From Cryptomeria japonica (Eukaryota > Streptophyta > Pinopsida > Cupressales > Cupressaceae): DNA of 64,000 nt. Shown here in pieces: positions 58,584-64,000 of the stretch (position 1 is the stretch's first letter; the number at the start of each line of letters is the position of its first letter). A program made the position numbers and the translations under genes. The notes under the pieces are model-generated. The model did no database searches. It was not told where the DNA came from and was given only the letters and a program-made list of their open reading frames with translations. The stretch lies in assembly GCF_030272615.1 (NCBI RefSeq), contig NC_081412.1, positions 100,255,796 to 100,319,795 on the forward strand. The letters run 5' to 3'.

Positions 58584-59846
58584 TGTCTACTCCAACTATA
58601 ATAATAATAACTCTAATTGAAATCTCAACCCGAAGTTTGGACATTCATTTGGTAAAGTTACTATTTTCATGGCTAGTGTTCATTTAGTTATCAACCCAAG
58701 GACGTAAAACTTGAAATGGGTCTGCACTATATATGCACTAAGCTCCTTCAATGGCTATTTTGCATTGCTACAGTAACTAACATTATGCGGAAAGGAAAGG
58801 CAAGAATGGAAATTATAGAAGGCTACAGGAAAACTTATAAAAACAATGTTGGAATGATCTAATATAAATAACAAGAAATCACTCTATTCTGGCTTGGCTG
58901 CAGGAATAGTTAGTGGATCTATTTCCAGTGGCTGTAAGAACAGTTAAGGCACGAACTTCTACTACAACTAAAGAAGAACTAATTTGAATGAGCATAAAAA
59001 TGGGATCACTCACCAAGTGGGACCCCTTGGATGAGTGATATCAAGCTTCTAGAAAAATAGGTTTAGCATATCAAAACAACATATCTTTTATTCATTGCTT
59101 CCTGAAAATGATTACATGTTTTAAAAGAGAAACTCCAGAATGCTTATCAAAATTCTCTTCTCTATTCCTTTCTATTCTGTCTAACCTCTAAGAAAAAAGG
59201 AAGAGCTTATTAAAAAGCAAAGATCAACTACAATGGACAACTCAAATCATGCCCAGAAGAAGAGGCAGATGATTGATTGATGAAGAAGATAACTAGAGCT
59301 TGGTTGCAGGAAATGTGGATCTAGACCAAACCACAGTCTTTGCATGCCGTAGTGATATTTTGCAAATTCAATGCCCACTAGAGTTAAACTTTCATAGTGT
59401 TGCCTAGCTACTCTGCTCATTTCGTACCTTGTGCTCACTCGGCTCCTCTTCAGTTTGATCTCCAGTTATTTCTTATGTGATTCTTCCTTCTTCAGGAACG
59501 AAAGGAGAATATCCACTGCGACATCATTTATTATCTGCACTACAAAAAAAAAAACATACAAGGGCATGCATACATATTTTATTTAATTAATACATTCATT
59601 AATTCACATATGATATTACCCTAAATAATCTGCATAGCAACAGGAATAAATCACTTGGCTACAGAAATAAATGGCATGGCTGTAGGAATAGACTGGGAAA
59701 GTTCAAACATGATTTCATAAGTTCAGGTTTAACACATGGAATACATATAGTCAATTTACAATACTTCACTACTACTATGCAAACCAAAAGATGTCAAAAA
59801 CCTAAGAGTTTTGATGATAAAAACATGACAAAGTCTCAACTTATCA
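58584..59846 (-). repeat. 5' LTR of element C
   Basis: 1,263 bp, TGTCTACTCC to CTTATCA, with GTAAT at 59847-59851 completing C's target-site duplication. Confidence 0.96.
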
Positions 59847-59851
59847 GTAAT

Positions 59852-61295
59852 TGCAAAAATGATTGTCGTTCCACCAATTAGGTTTAACTTGTGGTTCATA
59901 ACTTCTTGCTTTTGGTAAAATAATCAGTTTATTTGCAAGAAGAGTTTTCAAAGCTGATCCCAAGGGTTCTCCAATGTTTGTGAATTTCCTGCAAGGATTG
60001 GAGAAGAAAGAGTTGGATTTATTGTTTTCTTGATTGTTATTGTTTGGGATTTGACTTGATAGATTAAATATTGGTTGTTGTTTCGTAGCATTATTGTCGT
60101 CATTTCCTCCATTGATGACATTCCTATTCTTTGACCAGAATTTGGGTTTATCATTGTTATTTCTATTGTTGTTATTGTGGTTGTTATTGTAGGAATTATT
60201 GTAAAGATTTAGCTCTCCTTTCTTTACCATTACGTCTTCTATTTTTAGACTATTCTCAATCATCTTAGTGAAAGAAGCAGAACATTGCATTTTTAGATGA
60301 TAACTCATTTCACTAATAAGATTATCAATGAATATGTCCATTTTTTCTTGATCAGGTACATGTCTTGGATACCTATTAAACATTCACTTCAATTGCTGTA
60401 AGAAGGTCATGAAAGATTCACCATTATTTTGTTTAACATTGCATAAATCTAGCATTGTTATCTCATTTCTTACATTGTAGGAGTATTGTGAAATAAACCT
60501 ATTCACGAGTTCTTCAAAAGATTTGATTCCTAGTGCTAATCTTGAGAACCATTCCATTGATTGTCCATTTAAACTCCTAGGGAATAGATGCATCAGGTAA
60601 TTTTCATTGTGTGCAAATTCCATACTCATAGTACAAAATTCCCTAATGTGATCTTGAGGATCAGATTTCCCATCGTATTTATCATATTTAGGGATCTCGC
60701 AATGCTATGGAAATGGTATCATATTTAAACTTTTATCAAAAGGATACGGACAGATATCTTCCAATGAATACTTCTTGAAACTTGTTCCATTTCACATCTC
60801 TTGTATTTGTTGTTGTAGAGTTTGCATTTGGTGAGTGAGATTTAACAAAGGATTATGCATACCATTTCTCCTTGTCTCTTCATAAGTTCTTCTATCACTA
60901 CACTCTCTTCTTGTGTCATCATGTTTTTTTCTTGTTTTATCTCCCCTTGTTTCTTCATGGCTTTCTTTATTTATATCTTCGTTATTTGATTCATTTGTGT
61001 TTTGAGTGTTACTTGTATCCGCATCTTGTTTCAAGCCTTCTATGTTAAAGTCTTGTGGCAATTTAGCTCCTAATTTTGCCAACATCAACAGATATTTTTC
61101 TTTTTACTTTGCTAATAATTTTTCCATTAGTTTATCAAATTTGAAATCTTTCTCAAGGTCTCTAATGGTGTTATTGACCACTTCTTCATCAACAGTCATA
61201 TACCCAAAATTTTGGAACGTTGAATTATCTTCTTCTTCCATTTGTTTTTGTTGTTTTCTGAATTGTTCGTATTGAGCTCTAGTCCAAACTGGCAT
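59852..61295 (-). pseudogene. Element D gag, main part
   Basis: Starts MPVWTRAQYEQFRKQQKQ at 61295. Capsid-type gag: YDGKSDPQDHIREFCTMSM, YLMHLFPRSLNGQSMEWFS, FEELVNRFISQYSYNVR, ESFMTFLQQLK, and IFIDNLISEMSYHL, a typical Tat gag series. An Asn-rich low-complexity stretch follows (NNNHNNNNRNNND, near 60150), then WWNDNHFCNY at the C insertion point; the knuckle continues as YHQNKGH at 32868. Stops near 61100, 60793, 60700 and 60384. It formed D's particles. Confidence 0.9.
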
Positions 61296-63501
61296 GTGAT
61301 TGTTTCAATTTTTTTTAAGTTTTGACCTTCTAAAAACAACTCAATAGGTGATTATTGGTTTAGGAAGGTATGCTTTGGTTATTTTACCACTGTTGTTGGT
61401 TCATTATGATAAAGCATCTCTTTGTTGAAAAGCAAGTCCTTGCAAAATTTCTCCATCAAATTCTATCCTACAGCCATGTAAATAGTGATGGAAACGGTGT
61501 AGGAATGTCCTATGTTTTAACAAGATCTTATGATTGATATACAAGAATCTTATCCTTTTCTGAGTAGCTTTATAACTAGGATTTATTTTCTTAAGGCAAT
61601 ATTTAAAAGTCATATAAGCATATGATAGTTTACAAGTTTGCTTGACTCCAATGTGAGTGCAATTCTAATTTTGACATAACCTAGGTTCAAAATAGGAAAG
61701 ATATATCCAAGATAATGACCACAAGGTGGATTGATCAAGTTTTGTGATAGAGGATTTGATATATCCTATGAGAAACTGATAATGATGTGGATTTTTGCAC
61801 TTAAAATGTTTGAATCACTAGCTTGTTGAATGTTTTATGCTTATGGAAACCTTTTGGAAATGGCCTGTTGGATTAGTAACCTAGTTATCCAACTAGTTTG
61901 ATGATGTGTGATAGTTTAAAGACAACTCTACTCAAGAAGTGTTTTTGATACTGACATTCAAATTTTGATTTGATATGCTTTGTCTTAGATGTGAAAAAGC
62001 ATTTGTGCTAACTTTTTGGTCAAAAGTGCTAACTTATGGGACAAATGTGCTATTTTGTTGCTTGAAAGTGCTGCTTTGACTATGTTTCAAGGACTTATTT
62101 CTAATTTTCCAGCATGTTGTTGGATATTTGCTCATTTTTAGATGATGATTTTCTTCAATTTTTTACCATTCTAAGAATGTTATAAACATAGAAGACATAG
62201 TGTTTGAAAAACAAAATGCACAAGCAAGTACAAATCCTATGGCAGGCTGAGACAATAATTGTTGAATCTCACATGGGGTTTCCCCTGAGGCTACGTTATT
62301 CAAAGTGGATATTTAGATGCTTGTCCCCACTGGATCCACCCTCGGCACTCATTTCTCTGGGGCAGCCAAGCACCAGTTTCCATGAAAACTCCCCATGGCA
62401 AACTTTATATCTCTACTAAGAATTGTATGTGTGTGAGTTGCTTAAGAGGTTCAACCTCCTGCGCTAACAATTAGAAGGATTTTGGCAACTAGTACAAGTG
62501 GTTTTTAGTAAAGGATTTCGGTCATGTGGCCATACATGCGGTACTTTCAGCTTTGTAAATACAGAAGGTTCCCAACCTATAGAGGTTATGCTACATAGGG
62601 TTTATGGGGAAACATAGTGTTGGTATGAACTTATCAACACATGTTGTTTGTGACTTTCGTCACAAACATAATTTATTTAGAGTGGATCGGAAGGACTTGG
62701 TATTAGCCCGTTTCCACTTTGAGTCATTCCCTTCTCACTGGCCCCCTCAAGGTAGGCCCTCTAAAGGTTACACATAAAAAAGAGTAGGTCTGGTTTTCTG
62801 ATCACCGTATGAGGGTGAGATCATACTTACCTACTACTTCATCAAGCACGGAAAACACAAGTTTATTTTATCCCTCTACAATCTATGTGCAACTACTTTA
62901 AAGAAGTCACTCAAAATGCAAGTTGCATGTTGTCGATTTATCCCTTAGTTAAGCTAAATGAGCAAGATATGATGTGTTACTTTCCAAAATAAAACTCTTA
63001 ATTAACTATGTGAGGAAATGTATGAAATTTTCATAAAAACAATCATGCACATAGATATGTTAGTAGTTTGAAATTTTTAGTTCTTGGACATTCAGACCTG
63101 CAGAAAAAGTTTGTTAGTTGCAAATAAAAGCGCTATCCTAGCAAATGTGTTGTCTTCCACCTCAAAAGCACTGACCTAGAGGACAAAAGCATGAACTTGC
63201 AATACAAAAGCACTGCTCTGTGGACTAAAATGCAAGAATTCACTGACAAAAGCACTAACCAAAATGACAAATGCATTAATCTCAAAGACAAAAGTGCTAA
63301 TCTAAGAATCAAATGTGTTGATTTGCCAACAAAAGCGCTAACCTAAATGCCAAATGCGCTAACCTGCAAGATAAAAACGCTAATCTATAAAATAAAAAGC
63401 ACTGTCAGAACTCACACAGGCATGAATCTATATTACAAATGCACTAAAATTATGTTTGCAAGAACTAGATAGGATATTAGAAAGATATATGTAAGGCTCG
63501 A
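61296..63501 (-). other. Long 5' leader of element D
   Basis: About 2.2 kb between PBS and gag with no convincing ORF on either strand. Contents: a hairpin TTTGTGAC/GTCACAAA (62647-62666); a perfect splice-donor consensus AGGTAAGTAT in minus sense near 62823-62832; an isolated set of CAAAAGTGCTAAC-type motifs (61990-62090); and the tandem array at 63120-63415. Long leaders occur in Tat/Ogre-type elements. Confidence 0.7.
63120..63415 (+). repeat. Degenerate tandem array, unit about 24 bp around CAAAAGCGCTAACCT
   Basis: About 12-13 units: ACAAAAGCACTAACC, CAAAAGTGCTAATCT, ACAAAAGCGCTAACCT, CAAATGCGCTAACCT and so on. It is the reverse complement of the array at 21828-22135, so the same RNA would carry both complementary forms. 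Lies directly beside the PBS of D. Confidence 0.88.
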
Positions 63502-63519
63502 GCCCCATGGTGGGCGCCA
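63502..63519 (-). other. Primer-binding site of element D
   Basis: In minus sense TGGCGCCCACCATGGGGC, three bases from the LTR. Position and TGG start are right for a PBS; I do not assign the tRNA. Confidence 0.85.
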
Positions 63520-63522
63520 AAA

Positions 63523-64000
63523 TGTTTTGACCTGAATTTCATCTTTGAAATACTACCTGCAACATATTAGTTTCATAAAATACAAAGGAAAGGCTACAGG
63601 AAATCCAAACACAACCAATGAAACTACATGAAATTGATATTAAAATAAAAACACTATTATTACCTTCATGATTTAAGTCTCATTATGTCCTAGCTCCACT
63701 ATTCTTGGTTGTGGATAATTTTCTCTCAAACAAGCACTGGTAGCTTCCAACATGGGATATGACGAATGGACTGATAACTGATAGTTAACTGATACTATGA
63801 TATGCAATGCAAATGATTTAAGATAAAGGATTATTTTGAATGAGAAATGCTAAATTTCTAATTGCTTCAAGATAAAACTCATGGATGCATAAGTTTTAAT
63901 CAAAATTGTTAACTTGAAGACTAACTTTTTCTCAACTCAAACTCCTACTTTATGGACTTTTGAGAGGATAAGATGATTTGTCATGGATCAATGATCATGA
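63523..64000 (-). repeat. 5' LTR of element D, first 478 bp; rest outside window
   Basis: Begins TGTTTTGACCTGAATTTC and runs parallel to 20027 onward with scattered substitutions. The SINE-bearing part of the LTR is not reached. Confidence 0.92.

Larger units (their letters stand above)
32869..59846 (-). mobile_element. Element C: Athila-like Ty3/gypsy retrotransposon inserted in D's gag
   Basis: Both LTRs (58584-59846 and 32869-34098) and a perfect 5-bp duplication GTAAT (32864-32868, 59847-59851) are present. Net length without A is 11,023 bp. Minus order: 5' LTR, PBS for Asp tRNA, gag (split by A), protease, RT-RNH, integrase, extra ORF, PPT, 3' LTR. Asp primer and the LIDLGATINLM protease box point to an Athila-like clade; an extra ORF after integrase fits, though it lacks envelope features. 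LTRs differ by many substitutions and a ~40-bp indel, so it is old. Confidence 0.95.
20027..64000 (-). mobile_element. Element D: Tat-lineage Ty3/gypsy retrotransposon, right end beyond window
   Basis: Minus-strand order: 5' LTR (63523 onward, incomplete), PBS, long leader, gag, protease, RT, RNase H, archaeal-type RNase H, integrase, then a long 3' region with an antisense ORF, PPT and 3' LTR (20027-21361). The second, archaeal-type RNase H is the mark of the Tat lineage. Removing C (32869-59846 plus TSD) leaves 16,991 bp visible. C lies in gag: frames on the two sides join at the zinc knuckle. The target of D is a copia gag; TSD candidate CTTCA (20022-20026) cannot be tested here. Confidence 0.92.

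Noticed and set aside
62204-62419. 71-codon ORF in D's leader
   Set aside because: No motif, wrong strand for D, and no homologue elsewhere in the window.

Overview
This is intergenic plant DNA made almost entirely of nested, decayed retrotransposons. I find no ordinary host gene, tRNA, rRNA or CRISPR array. Ty1/copia, Ty3/gypsy (Tat and Athila-like), RNase-H-bearing L1-type LINE and tRNA-derived SINE sequences, with Asp-tRNA and initiator-Met primer sites, point to a land plant with a very large repeat-rich genome. A gymnosperm is my guess from style only. Nearly every coding region carries stops or frameshifts.

Region 1 (1-8,610). A copia RT/RNase H tail with PPT and LTR start (1-~1,400); a cluster of GAAC inverted repeats; a large broken ORF F on + (2,255-5,415, about 1,050 codons, no pol); then mostly anonymous AT-rich DNA.

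Region 2 (8,611-18,893). A 5'-truncated LINE on + (8,626-18,878) bounded by a 15-bp target-site duplication (14/15 identical). It carries the RT C-terminus, zf-RVT and RNase H domains, followed by an unexpected extra ORF H. A 6,001-bp TG...CA element, G (9,423-15,423), interrupts it. G carries a large minus-strand ORF related to F and, upstream of that ORF, an array of 18 palindromes sharing the core ACTTTAAAGT.

Region 3 (18,894-64,000). A remnant copia gag (minus) was hit by D, a Tat-lineage gypsy element (minus, 20,027 to beyond the window) with gag, PR, RT, RNH, archaeal-type RNH, integrase, and an antisense ORF with a plant mobile domain. D was hit in its gag zinc knuckle by C, an Athila-like gypsy element (minus, 32,869-59,846; TSD GTAAT). 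C was hit in gag by A (minus, 42,244-58,193; TSD ACTCA), and A was hit in its 5' LTR by its sibling B (plus, 49,303-57,325; TSD AGGAG). A and B are pol-less LTR elements with two conserved ORFs: a 450-codon coiled-coil protein with up to five zinc knuckles, and a ~1,120-codon protein. A SINE with a 17-bp TSD sits in D's 3' LTR.

Mechanistically, D and C had full polymerase sets when active. A and B must have borrowed enzymes from another element. Several elements of different classes (LINE, Athila-like C, A/B, F, and antisense in D) carry an extra non-pol ORF whose N-terminal part seems to share a common motif. Together with the palindrome array and the mutually complementary repeat arrays at D's two ends, these are the main novel observations.
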